From NCBI RefSeq assembly GCF_021545335.1, contig NZ_CP089312.1, positions 3,658,001-3,722,000 on the forward strand: a DNA stretch of 64,000 nucleotides, in the 5' to 3' direction. This DNA comes from Streptomyces sp. GQFP. Its GTDB lineage: Bacteria > Actinomycetota > Actinomycetes > Streptomycetales > Streptomycetaceae. The translations under genes were made by a program, and so were the position numbers. Below, one piece after another: positions 17,045 to 26,300 of the stretch. Position 1 is the stretch's first letter, and every line of letters begins with the position of its first letter. The notes beneath the pieces are model-generated. The model saw nothing but the letters and a program-made list of their open reading frames with translations, did no database searches and was not told the DNA's origin.

Positions 17045-17488
17045 TCAGGCCGCCGAAGTCAGCTCGCACCACACGAATTTGCCGCGATTCCCGAACCGGC
17101 TCAACGGCTGCCACCCCCACAGATCGGCACAGGCGACCACCATCCCCAGCCCACGCCCGTCCTCCTCCGACTGACCAAGCTGCCCCAACTCCCGTGGCGG
17201 CTCCGGCGGTCGAAGGTCCGCGTCCCAGGCCCCGATGCGGAGTACGCCGGCCCGCCAGCGCACACGTAGGGCGGCGGGCCCCTTGGTGTGCCGTACGGCG
17301 TTGGAAACCAGTTCGCTGGCGAGGAGTTCGGCGATGTCGACGAGGCCGATGAGTCCGTGCATGGTCAGGATCAGACGGAGGGTGCGGCGGCTGACGGTGA
17401 CGGCTCGGGGGTCGTTGGGGACGTAGAGGGAGTACTCCCAGGAGTCGGGATCGGAGGTGAACTCGGGGTCGGTCTCGGTTTCGGGCAT
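17045..17488 (-). CDS. HATPase-fold ATP-binding regulator (anti-sigma/SpoIIAB-like)
   Basis: 147 residues. GHKL ATPase motifs: N-box LASELVSNAVRHT (about 58-70), G1 AWDADLRPP (about 88-96) and G2 EDGRGLGMVVACAD (about 108-121). The single-domain form resembles the RsbW-like regulators common in Streptomyces. It is divergent from an XRE/DUF5753 + DUF397 pair, a recurrent arrangement of developmental regulators (WhiJ/AbaA-like). The partner sigma or antagonist cannot be named. Confidence 0.85.
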   Translation of the reverse strand: MPETETDPEFTSDPDSWEYSLYVPNDPRAVTVSRRTLRLILTMHGLIGLVDIAELLASELVSNAVRHTKGPAALRVRWRAGVLRIGAWDADLRPPEPPRELGQLGQSEEDGRGLGMVVACADLWGWQPLSRFGNRGKFVWCELTSAA

Positions 17489-17693
17489 GCGTCAACTCCC
17501 GTTCGGTGGTGGGGGCGCGGCGAGCGGGCGGTGGCATTGTCGCGGCCGTCATGGCAGGACGGCGCGGTGCGCTTCCGCAGTGTGTACGTTGCATCACCGA
17601 CGGTACGTCTAACCTGTAATACCGAGCAACCCGATCGCGTAATCTGCCCTCGAACGAGCGGCACCGGCAGGCGTGTTGAACAAGGAGCAATGG

Positions 17694-18545
17694 ATGGTCC
17701 TGAGGCGCGAACCAACGGCGCGTCAGCTGCGCTTGGGGATCGAGCTGCGCAGGCTCCGCGAGGCGGCAGGGCTCAGCGCCGTCGAGGCAGCAGCACTGCT
17801 TGGGGCGAATCGCGTCCAGATGAGCCACATCGAAACCGGACTCGCGGGCGTGAGCGAGCAGCGACTCCGCCGACTCGCGTCCCACTACGCCTGCACGGAC
17901 GAGGAGTTCATCAACGCCCTGGTCACGATGGCCACCGATCGGACACGGGGTTGGTGGGAGGAGTACCGGGGCCTGTTGTCCACGCCGTTCATGGACCTGT
18001 CCGAGCTGGATCACCACTCCCGGTTTCAGTACAACGTGGCCATCCTGTTCGTACCAGGCCTCCTACAGACCGAGGACTATGCCCGTGCCGTGTACTCCAC
18101 GAGGATTCCCGCACTCACGGAGGACCAACTGGAGTTGCGCGTACGCCACCGCGTGGCGCGCCGCGTGATCATCGACGGGCCCTCGCCCATCCCCCTCGAC
18201 GCGGTGATCCACGAGGCAGCACTGCGCATCATGGTCGGCACCCGGACCACGTCACGCGCTCAGCTCACCCGCATCCTGGAACTCTCCGACGCGGAACACA
18301 TCACCGTGAGGGTCATCCCCTTCGACCTGGAGGGCTTCTCCTGGGGCAGCAGCACCATGGCCTACCTGGGCGGCGACGTGACCAAACTGGACACCGTAAT
18401 CCGCGACACCCCCACCGGCGCGGTCTACGTCGACGCAGAAGACCAACTGTCCACGTACCGAGCCCGCTTCCAGGAGGTAAAGGCCATGGCACTCACCCCG
18501 GAACGGTCACGTGACCTCATCCAGAGATTGGCGAAAGAACTGTGA
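17694..18545 (+). CDS. XRE-family regulator with DUF5753 domain (WhiJ-like)
   Basis: 283 residues from ATG 17694, six nt after AAGGAG. The N-terminal helix-turn-helix spans about residues 15-70 (LRRLREAAGLSAVEAAALLG, VQMSHIETGLAGVSEQRL). The DUF5753 ligand-like domain follows (FVPGLLQTEDYARAVY, VHEAALRIMVG-type block, VRVIPFDLEGFSWG). Such proteins usually repress the adjacent DUF397 gene and act in development or antibiotic regulation. The stop overlaps the DUF397 start by 4 nt. Confidence 0.9.
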   Translation: MVLRREPTARQLRLGIELRRLREAAGLSAVEAAALLGANRVQMSHIETGLAGVSEQRLRRLASHYACTDEEFINALVTMATDRTRGWWEEYRGLLSTPFMDLSELDHHSRFQYNVAILFVPGLLQTEDYARAVYSTRIPALTEDQLELRVRHRVARRVIIDGPSPIPLDAVIHEAALRIMVGTRTTSRAQLTRILELSDAEHITVRVIPFDLEGFSWGSSTMAYLGGDVTKLDTVIRDTPTGAVYVDAEDQLSTYRARFQEVKAMALTPERSRDLIQRLAKEL

Positions 18546-18775
18546 GTCTGTCTCAGGCAACACCCAACAACTGGCGGAAGTCCTACTACTCCGCCGGCGG
18601 CGACGGCGACGACTGCGTGGAGATCGCCAACTCCCTCACCCACATAGCCGTCCGCGACTCGAAAGCCCCCGCCAGGGCAACCCTCACCTTCCCTGCCGAA
18701 GCCTTCGCGCCGTTCCTAGCCACCCTGAAGTCGACTCACTCCACCGTCACCGACTTCGCCAGGTTCCGAGGCTGA
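18542..18775 (+). CDS. DUF397 protein, 3' end overlapping glmS
   Basis: 77 residues from GTG. DUF397 features: NWRKSYYSAGGDGDDCVEIA, IAVRDSKAP, then TFPAEAFAPFLATLKS, where such proteins normally stop. Here a tail, THSTVTDFARFRG, is added from DNA antisense to the last 13 codons of glmS. The frame lost or never had its own stop, so the two convergent genes overlap by 40 bp. It is probably the partner of the adjacent XRE/DUF5753 protein, as in WhiJ/BldB-like systems. Confidence 0.85.
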   Translation: MSLSQATPNNWRKSYYSAGGDGDDCVEIANSLTHIAVRDSKAPARATLTFPAEAFAPFLATLKSTHSTVTDFARFRG

Positions 18776-20583
18776 TCCACCTCGTTACCCCGAGCCGTCG
18801 CCAACTCACACGCGAACACCTGCAACGGCACGGTAGCCACCAGCGGTTGCAGCAAGGTCGGCGTAGCCGGAATGCGGATCAGGTGGTCCGCATACGGCAC
18901 GACCGCCTCGTCCCCCTCCTCCGCGATGACGATCGTCCGCGCACCCCGAGCCCTGATCTCCTGGATGTTGGACACGATCTTGTCGTGGAGGACGGACCGC
19001 CCACGCGCCGAAGGCACAACCACGACCACCGGCACGTCATCCTCGATCAACGCAATAGGCCCATGCTTCAACTCACCCGCCGCGAACCCCTCCGCGTGCA
19101 TATAGGCAAGCTCCTTCAACTTCAGCGCACCCTCCAGCGCCACCGGATACCCCACATGCCGCCCCAGGAACAGCACCGTGTTCTTGTCGGCGAGCGAACG
19201 TGCCAGCTCACGCACGGGCTCCATGGTCTCCAGTACGCGCTCGACCTCACCGGAGATGTCCGCGAGGTCGCGCACGACGGCCTGGATCTCGTCACCCCAC
19301 TTGGTACCGCGCACCTGGCCCAGGTACAGGGCGACCAGGTAACACGCCACCAGCTGCGTCAGGAACGCCTTGGTGGAGGCAACCGCAACCTCGGGCCCCG
19401 CATGCGTGTACAGCACCGCGTCCGACTCGCGCGGGATCGTCGAACCGTTGGTGTTGCAGATGGCCAGCACCTTGGCACCCTGCTCACGCGCATGCCGCAG
19501 CGCCATCAGCGTGTCCATGGTCTCGCCGGACTGGGAGATGGCGATGACGAGGGTCCGCGCGTCGAGAATGGGATCCCGGTACCGGAACTCGCTAGCCAAC
19601 TCCACCTCGCACGGAATGCGCGTCCAGTGCTCGATGGCGTACTTGGCGATCAGCCCGGCATGAAATGCCGTACCGCACGCCACCACCACGACCTTCTCGA
19701 CCTCCCGCAACGCACTCGCGGGAATCCGCACCTCGTCCAGCGTCAGTGAACCGGCCGCGTCGATACGCCCCAGCAAGGTATCGGCGACAGCCTTGGGCTG
19801 CTCGGCGATCTCCTTGAGCATGAAGTAGTCATAGCCCCCCTTTTCCGCGGCCGACACATCCCAGTCGACGTGATACGACCGCGCGTCCCCCGGACTGCCG
19901 TCGAAGCCCGTCACCGTGACCCCGTCCCGGCGCAGCTCCACCACCTGGTCCTGACCCAGCTCGATCGCAGACCGCGTGTGGGCGATGAACGCGGCGACGT
20001 CCGAGGCGAGAAAGGCCTCGCCCTCTCCAACGCCCACCACGAGCGGCGAGTTCCGCCGCGCCCCGACCACGACATCCGGCTCGTCCGCATGCACGGCGAC
20101 CAGCGTGAACGCACCCTCGAGCCGCCGGCAGACGAGCCGCATGGCCTCCGCCAGATCGGCGCACGCGGAGAACTCCTCGGCGAGCAGATGGGCGACGACC
20201 TCGGTGTCGGTCTCGGAGGTGAGTTCATGCCCACGCTCGGCCAACTCCGCCCGCAGACAGGCGAAGTTCTCGATGATCCCGTTGTGGACGACGGCGACGC
20301 GCCCGGCGTTGTCGAGATGCGGATGGGCGTTGGCGTCGGTGGGCCCGCCATGGGTGGCCCACCGGGTGTGCCCGATGCCCGTGCCCCCGCTCGGCAACGG
20401 CCGCTCGACGAGCTGCTTCTCCAGGTTGACGAGCTTCCCGGCCTTCTTGGCGGCGGCCAGCCCACCGTCCGCGAGCACAGCCACACCGGCCGAGTCGTAC
20501 CCCCGGTACTCCAGCCGCTTCAGCCCGGCCATCACGACGTCGAGAGCCGACTGCGACCCCACGTAACCCACGATTCCGCACAT
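18736..20583 (-). CDS. glmS: Glutamine-fructose-6-phosphate aminotransferase
   Basis: Makes glucosamine-6-phosphate, the first step to UDP-GlcNAc. 615 residues from ATG 20583, so that Cys2 becomes the N-terminal nucleophile after Met removal (MCGIVGYVGSQSALDVV). Glutaminase domain: RLEYRGYDSAGVA, HTRWATHGGPTDANAHPH. Isomerase domain with two SIS units: ISQSGETMDTL (sugar-phosphate loop), ACGTAFHAGLIAKY, and the conserved end QPRNLAKSVTVE. No glmS ribozyme is visible upstream. It works with glmM (38812) and alr. Confidence 0.96.
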   Translation of the reverse strand: MCGIVGYVGSQSALDVVMAGLKRLEYRGYDSAGVAVLADGGLAAAKKAGKLVNLEKQLVERPLPSGGTGIGHTRWATHGGPTDANAHPHLDNAGRVAVVHNGIIENFACLRAELAERGHELTSETDTEVVAHLLAEEFSACADLAEAMRLVCRRLEGAFTLVAVHADEPDVVVGARRNSPLVVGVGEGEAFLASDVAAFIAHTRSAIELGQDQVVELRRDGVTVTGFDGSPGDARSYHVDWDVSAAEKGGYDYFMLKEIAEQPKAVADTLLGRIDAAGSLTLDEVRIPASALREVEKVVVVACGTAFHAGLIAKYAIEHWTRIPCEVELASEFRYRDPILDARTLVIAISQSGETMDTLMALRHAREQGAKVLAICNTNGSTIPRESDAVLYTHAGPEVAVASTKAFLTQLVACYLVALYLGQVRGTKWGDEIQAVVRDLADISGEVERVLETMEPVRELARSLADKNTVLFLGRHVGYPVALEGALKLKELAYMHAEGFAAGELKHGPIALIEDDVPVVVVVPSARGRSVLHDKIVSNIQEIRARGARTIVIAEEGDEAVVPYADHLIRIPATPTLLQPLVATVPLQVFACELATARGNEVDQPRNLAKSVTVE

Positions 20584-20700
20584 GTCCCGCAGCCTACGAT
20601 CGAACACACACCACGCTCGTGCACCGCGTGCCCGATATCGGAAATTCCCGCCGGAGGTACGAGGTACGCGGACCCCCGGCGGAAACGGAACCCCGGTGGG

Positions 20701-21498
20701 TCAGCTGAGCTTGGCCAGCTGCGCGTCGACGAGCTCCGTGGGGAAGTCGAAGTCCTTGCCGGTGGCCCCGGCGGCAAAGTTGGCGGCGGGGAGGTAGACG
20801 ACGGTGGCGCCCTTGCGGAGGATCACGGCCTTCATCGGCGCCTTCACGCCATCGGCGTCCACGTTCACCGTCAGGGCGAGCGCCTCGTCCGCTCCCTCGG
20901 GCGCCGCGGTCGTGACCACGTTCGCGGCCTTGGTCGCCGTACCGGCCACCGTGTAGGAGAACCCGGCGGCGCACTTCTCAGCGGCCGTGTTCAGGTCCTT
21001 CATCGCCTGCTCGGCCCCGCCGTCCGCATAGGAGGCCAGCGTGATGATGGCCTGCTCCAGGTCGAGGGCGGCGAGGAACTGCTCCTCCTCGCTCGCCCCG
21101 GCGGCGGGCTTCGCGGCATCGCCCTTCCACGTCCGCTTCACCGTGGCCGCCGGCTTGCCGACGTAGGAACCGGACTGGAGATACGCCAGCGGCGCACAAG
21201 CCGCGTCCTCCGACGTCACCTTGGCCTGCGCGATGTCGTCCTTCGCCGGCACCTTCTCGGTGAGGGTCCCGCTCTTGACGTCGGCCTGCACGAGGGCGGC
21301 CTTCGTCAAGTCGGCGGAGGTGAGCGCCTTGCCGGCGGCCGTCTTGCCTGCCTGGGTGCTCTCGCTGCTGCCGCCGGCCTTGTCGCTGGCGCTGTCGCCG
21401 GAGCCGTCGTCGGACGAACCACCACAGGCGGTGACGAGAAGCGCCAGGGCAGCGGCGGAGGCGGCGAGGGCGGTACGGCGGACAGCGGTGGATCTCAC
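20701..21498 (-). CDS. Putative secreted lipoprotein, paralogue A
   Basis: 265 residues from GTG 21498, with GAGAG eight nt upstream; an in-frame TTG at 21519 is possible. Lipoprotein signal: RRTALAASAAALALLVTAC, then a Gly/Ser linker (GGSSDDGSGDSASD). The mature part has VTSEDAACAPLAYLQSGS, LAALDLEQAIITLASYADGG and the end DFDFPTELVDAQLAKLS. The neighbour at 21908 ends DFEFPTALIEAQEAKLG and shares length and layout. It resembles actinobacterial extracytoplasmic sensor-type lipoproteins; no ligand is evident. Confidence 0.75.
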   Translation of the reverse strand: MRSTAVRRTALAASAAALALLVTACGGSSDDGSGDSASDKAGGSSESTQAGKTAAGKALTSADLTKAALVQADVKSGTLTEKVPAKDDIAQAKVTSEDAACAPLAYLQSGSYVGKPAATVKRTWKGDAAKPAAGASEEEQFLAALDLEQAIITLASYADGGAEQAMKDLNTAAEKCAAGFSYTVAGTATKAANVVTTAAPEGADEALALTVNVDADGVKAPMKAVILRKGATVVYLPAANFAAGATGKDFDFPTELVDAQLAKLS

Positions 21499-21907
21499 GT
21501 CGAGAACTCTCTCTTTCAAGGAAGCGCCGACGGCACCTCACGGTCACCCTTGCGGTAACCAGCGAAGCGCCATCACTTTATCCGCACTTTACGCAACAGA
21601 AAACAGCGGGAGTTCACAGAGGCACCAGCCGATATCCGATCGCAACGCCACTGTGATCGATTGCCTGAAATCGAGCCTTGATTGACCCGACCCGAGAAAT
21701 CCGCATACCGCCCAGAATGGAGAGAAGTTGGGCAATAGCTACGCCTCCCACCCAGGTCAACTCCGGCAGAAAGTACCCGAAAAGCCACACCGAGCTCCAT
21801 GACCGAAACCACCCGCGCGACACAAAAAAATCCCGCAATCACGCAACCAAAACGAGGCCGGCATCGTCGCACTGCCATTTGGAGGGTTCGATTCCGACTG
21901 TGAACCG
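21499..21907. other. Lower-GC gap between two lipoprotein genes
   Basis: About 410 bp between paralogues with visibly more A/T than its surroundings (for example the acaaaaaaatccc run near 21831). It must contain the promoter of paralogue A. A 74-codon minus-strand frame from TTG 21838 lacks Streptomyces codon bias and a ribosome-binding site, so I do not call it. The lower GC hints at foreign or non-coding origin. Confidence 0.5.
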
Positions 21908-22705
21908 TCAGCCCAGTTTCGCTTCCTGGGCCTCGATCAGGGCAGTCGGAAATTCGAAGTCGTCGGTGGGTCCGGTGGCGGAAGGGTCTTCGGTGCCGAA
22001 CTGGGCGATGGTGCTGCCATGCCGGAAGACCACGGCCTTCGTCGGACCTACCAGGGCATCGTCCTGACCGGGTGTCACGGTGAACGCGACGGCCTCGTCA
22101 CCCGCTTTCGGCGCGGTGTCCGTACTCACCTTGTCGACGCCGAACGAGGAGAACCCGCCTTCACACGTGGCCAGTCCGCTCCTGAGCGCCTTGAGCACCG
22201 CCCGAGCCTGGTCCGGGCTGTCGTACGAGGCGAGGGTCACCGCGGTATGACTGGTCGCGAACACCGCGTCCAACTCCTCCTCGGAGCCCGCGGCGGCGAT
22301 CGCGTCGGCGTCGAACTCGAACGTCACCCGGCGCTGCGCGGTGGCCACCGGGTCCCCCATGGCCACCCCGTGCTCGGCCTGGCTGAGCGGAGCGCAGTCC
22401 TCCTCGGCCGTACGCACGTCATGCTGCGTGAGCACCTCGACCGCCTTGAGCTTCCTGACGGCAAACCCCTTGAGATCACTCTCCGCCAGGGCCAGCTTGT
22501 CCAACTCGGCGGCGGCCCGCGCCTCGGACGCGCTCGGGGAACTCGGGGTACTCACAACGGAGGCGGCAGTCTCGCCCCCTGCGCTTGCGCCGCTCTCGCC
22601 GCCGGAACCGCTGGAGTTCCCACATCCGGCGACCAGCGCGAAGGGAAGAACCAGGGTTACGAAGGCGCCGCTACGAGTGCGGCGACCTATACCAGAACTC
22701 TTCAT
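21908..22705 (-). CDS. Putative secreted lipoprotein, paralogue B
   Basis: 265 residues from ATG. Lipobox in FVTLVLPFALVAGCGNSSGS, then a Ser/Gly-rich linker. The mature part has TAEEDCAPLSQAEHGVAMGD, VTLASYDSPDQARAVLKALR, and the shared end DFEFPTALIEAQEAKLG. It is the diverged tandem sister of 20701-21498. Paired Cys in matching positions (after EE-D and before -EGGFSS/-AAGFSY) suggest one conserved disulfide. The function is not known. Confidence 0.75.
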   Translation of the reverse strand: MKSSGIGRRTRSGAFVTLVLPFALVAGCGNSSGSGGESGASAGGETAASVVSTPSSPSASEARAAAELDKLALAESDLKGFAVRKLKAVEVLTQHDVRTAEEDCAPLSQAEHGVAMGDPVATAQRRVTFEFDADAIAAAGSEEELDAVFATSHTAVTLASYDSPDQARAVLKALRSGLATCEGGFSSFGVDKVSTDTAPKAGDEAVAFTVTPGQDDALVGPTKAVVFRHGSTIAQFGTEDPSATGPTDDFEFPTALIEAQEAKLG

Positions 22706-22843
22706 TATGTACTGCGTTCACTTTCTCCGTTGCGCCATCAGCGACTGACCCGTCAACGCACGATCAACGAACTTTGCAGTCGCTCTGCCCATCCACCATC
22801 AACGAGTCCAATCATCACGTCACGTGAACGATCGGCTGTAGTA

Positions 22844-23305
22844 CTAGGGGGACGGAATCGTCGCGACCGTCACCTGCCCATCCATCAGGCATTCAATGAG
22901 CACCGAACCACCAAGCGGGTGGATCCAGAAGTGTGGCCCGGCGTCCAGGATGTCCTGCGCGTGTCGCACTGCGACATCTGCAGGCATGGTCACGGTCGGC
23001 ATCAGATAATTTCCCCAGATGATGGCGATCCGCTCCCCCCGCTGTACGTACGAGGAAAGCAGTTCTGCCGCCATCCTCGTCCAATGCTCCTCGTCGTCCC
23101 ACCAGAGACGGTCTTCGTACGAAATAGATTCGAAGTCGATTACGTCGCCCCTGGCGGCCGGAAACCTGCTCAGGCTCGCTGCCGTCAGTCCACGGTTCTC
23201 GGCGAGATCCAACTTCACAACCTGGCGACCGTCATCGTCGCGGGGGTCGTTCATGAAGTCCGGAAGGTATTCCGGGTGACTCGCATAGGAACTACTTTCG
23301 GTCAT
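22844..23305 (-). CDS. Probable immunity protein for the Rhs toxin
   Basis: 153 residues from ATG 23305, overlapping the toxin stop (ATGA). It is acidic and soluble: MTESSSYASHPEYLPDFMND, FESISYEDRLWWDDEEHW, RIAIIWGNYLMPTVTMPADV, GPHFWIHPLGGSVLIE. I recognise no named immunity family. Position, size and translational coupling to a polymorphic toxin are the evidence; direct inhibition of the toxin is inference. Confidence 0.7.
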   Translation of the reverse strand: MTESSSYASHPEYLPDFMNDPRDDDGRQVVKLDLAENRGLTAASLSRFPAARGDVIDFESISYEDRLWWDDEEHWTRMAAELLSSYVQRGERIAIIWGNYLMPTVTMPADVAVRHAQDILDAGPHFWIHPLGGSVLIECLMDGQVTVATIPSP

Positions 23306-26300
23306 ACGTTCCGCCTCAGCCAAGTCAAAATGCTCCCACCGGGGAACCTTATCGCCGTTTTGCGAACCAACGCACCCTTACCCGTCATCACATTGATGTG
23401 CGTGCCAATTCTCGGGTCGGTGTCCAGGCGGAACGATCTGTAATTCCCGCCACTGGTCGCAGTGAACCCCGTATCCCTACCAAAAGTATCGACCGCAGAC
23501 TCCATCGTCCCCTGCCGTCGTTGCCACGAACCGGTATCAATGGGTCCCACGATGTCCATGGCCTGGTTTCTGGCCTGTTCGAACGAGCCTGCGTCCAAGA
23601 CGACCTCACTGCGGGGATTCTCCGGATCGCACCTACAAAGCTCGGAGTGCCCGGGTTGTGACCCACCACAGTTGTGGACGAGGACCGAGACCTCGCCCGC
23701 CAGCACATAGTACGTGTGCACGTCGCTGACGGTGAGGTTGTGGACTGTCGCCTGCTGGGCCGTCCACCGCTCAACCGCCGTGATCTGGACGTACGTTCCG
23801 GCGCCGGCCTGGAGCCACTGGCCCGACTTCAGGTCCGTCGCATCAATCCAGTCGTCGAGTTCCGGGACCCAAATGGGGTGGCCGTCGGTCGCGGTCACCG
23901 AGGCCGTGGCGTCGCCCTTGTCTCCGTCGGTGTCGATGGTGACCTTGACGAGGTGTTTGACGCCCTCGCCGGTGATTTCGGCGGTGACCGTTTCCACGGC
24001 CGTTTCGCCGGTTTCGGGGTCGGTGGCAAGGACCTTGTCGCCGTTGGTGACGTTCTGGATGGGTTTGGTGGTGCCGTCGGCCATCAGGACGAGCGTGCCG
24101 GAGACAAAGCTGTTGCTGGTCTTGCAACTGCCTCCCAGCTTGGCCCTGACCTTCTGGTAACCGGTCCTGATCGCCTCGCCGGCCTTGGCGATCGTCTTCT
24201 TCGCCTTCTGGACGGCGTTGCCGGTCTTCTTCGCCGCCGCCTTCGTGGCTCTGGTCTTGGCCTGCTGTGCCGCCTTCTTGATCTGTGCGGCCCGTTCGGC
24301 GGCCTTGCGTTTGGCCTCCTTGGCCTTGCGGGCCAACTCCGCGGCCTTCTTCGCAGCCTCGATGACCTTGTGGGCCTTGGCCTTCGCGGCATTCAGCCCG
24401 ATGATCGCCCTCGCGATCTTGCCCGCCGTCGCCAGCACTGAGGGGATCTTCCCCCACTTGGTCCACGGGATGGCCGAGACGATCATCTTGCCGCAGGACC
24501 ACAGATCACCACTCGAGAAGCAGTTCTTGATCTCCTTCCAGCCGACGAACTCCTTCAGCATCTCCCCGCCCATGGACAGGATGACTTGCGACACCGACGT
24601 GTCGATCGTCCTGCGCGCCTCCGCGACCTCCGAGGCCGACGGGTCGCTGCTGACGCCACCCCCGCCCCCACCGGCATCCGACGCCAGCCCCGACGGATCC
24701 GCGTACGTGACCGGATTGTTCTCGCAGTACACGTACCCGTTCATCTGCACCGGGTCCGCCAGATCCAGCACCGGATCCGCCGACAGGAACCGCCCCGTCG
24801 ACGGGTCGTACTCCCGCGCCCCCAGATGCACCAGCCCGCTCGCCGCGTCGTCGCCCCCGCCGATGTAACCCTGGTGCGAGCGCCACCCGTTGGACTCCGT
24901 GCCGCGCTGCACCCCGAACGGGTCCGTCCGCGAGAAGACCACCGCGTTGCCCGCCGCCAGGGACACATCCGCGTACGCCGTGCCGTTCTGGTCGGTGATC
25001 TGCGCGTGCAGCGTCGAGGTCGTGGCGCTGCCCTGGGCGTGCCGCATGACAGCAGGGGCGCCCGGCTGGGCGTAGTACCGCTCCGTGTACGCGGCCGTCC
25101 CGCTCGCAGTCCGAGCCACCGTCGTGTCGCCCAGGTACAGCACGTTCTCCGCGGCGCTCAGCGCCATCAGGCGCTCGCCGCCGGGGCCGTAGACGTACGT
25201 CGTCTCGTTGGCCGGTGCCCAGGTCTGGGCCTGGCCGTCCGTGTCGCAGGTGTACAGCTGGAGGTCCGTGCCCGACGCCGAGTTGGAGGACGGGACGTCC
25301 AGGCACTTCTGCGACGAGGCGTGCTTGAGCTTGTGGCCCGCCGCGATCGTCGTCCACTGCTGGCCCGCACTGCCGTCGCAGGTTGCGAGTACCGCAGCCG
25401 TGCCGGACGGGACCACACACTTCCCCAGCACCTTCAGCGCCCCCGTCGACGCGTCCGACGACCCCGCCGCCGCGTCGATGCGGAACTTCTGCGCCTTCGT
25501 GCCGTTGCAGTCGTACAACTGGACCGGCGTGCCCGCCGCCGTCGCTCCCGACTGCACGTCCAGGCACTTGCCCTCCAGCCCCACCCACGCCCCGGAGCCG
25601 TTCTCGCCGAAGCCGGTGACCTTCTCGACCTGGCCGTCCCACGTCCAGGTCAGGGCCTGTTCGTCGCCGCCGTACGTACGGGTCTCCGTGTTGCCCGTCG
25701 CGTCGTACGTCAGCGTCGCCGCCTCGGTGACCTGCGGAGCTGAGCCCGCCGTGTGCGACATCCCGGTCAGGGTGTGCGGCTGGGTGCCGTCCGACTTGCC
25801 GTACGTGTACGTCGTCGTCGCGTCCAGCGCCGCGTTCCCGGCCGGGTCGTACTCCACCAGCTTCTTGCGATTGCCGGCCTCGTCGTACTCGTACTTCTTG
25901 TGGTAGCCGTCGCCCCGCGCACCCGCCGTCACCCCCGTGGGCGTGCCGTCAGCAGTTGTCGCGCACGAAGAGTCGCTCGCCGTCCATGCTCTCGTGAGCT
26001 GGCCGATCACGTCGTACGAGAAGCACTGGCGGTCCGTCACCGAGTCGACCGTGTCCTCGGTCTTCGTGACGTTGCCCGCGTTGTCGTACGCGTACGTACG
26101 GGAGTTGACGCGGTGGCCCGCCACGCCCGTCGTGTCCGTGATCGACTCGCGGTCCACGATCGAGCGGGTGAGTTCGCCTGTCGACTCGTCGTACAGGTTC
26201 GTGGTCCACACCCTGGTCGGCATCTCGCCGCTGACCGTGCGCAGGACCTCGCCGTACGGGCTGTAGTCCGTCTCCGCCGTGTACCAGTCCAGGCCGGACG

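Noticed and set aside
17022..18017. Upstream extension of the Rpn-like frame
   Set aside because: It runs antisense or out of frame through the HATPase and XRE genes and has no homology-like sequence.
20584..20700. Possible glmS ribozyme or riboswitch upstream of glmS
   Set aside because: The gap is only 117 bp and shows no glmS ribozyme core; the element is not expected in actinobacteria.
21614..21838. 74-codon minus-strand ORF with a hydrophobic look
   Set aside because: TTG start, no ribosome-binding site, no Streptomyces third-position GC bias.
21868..21904. gggttcgattcc resembles a tRNA T-arm, suggesting a tRNA or att site
   Set aside because: The flanking bases do not pair into a T-stem, and no acceptor, D or anticodon arm is found nearby.
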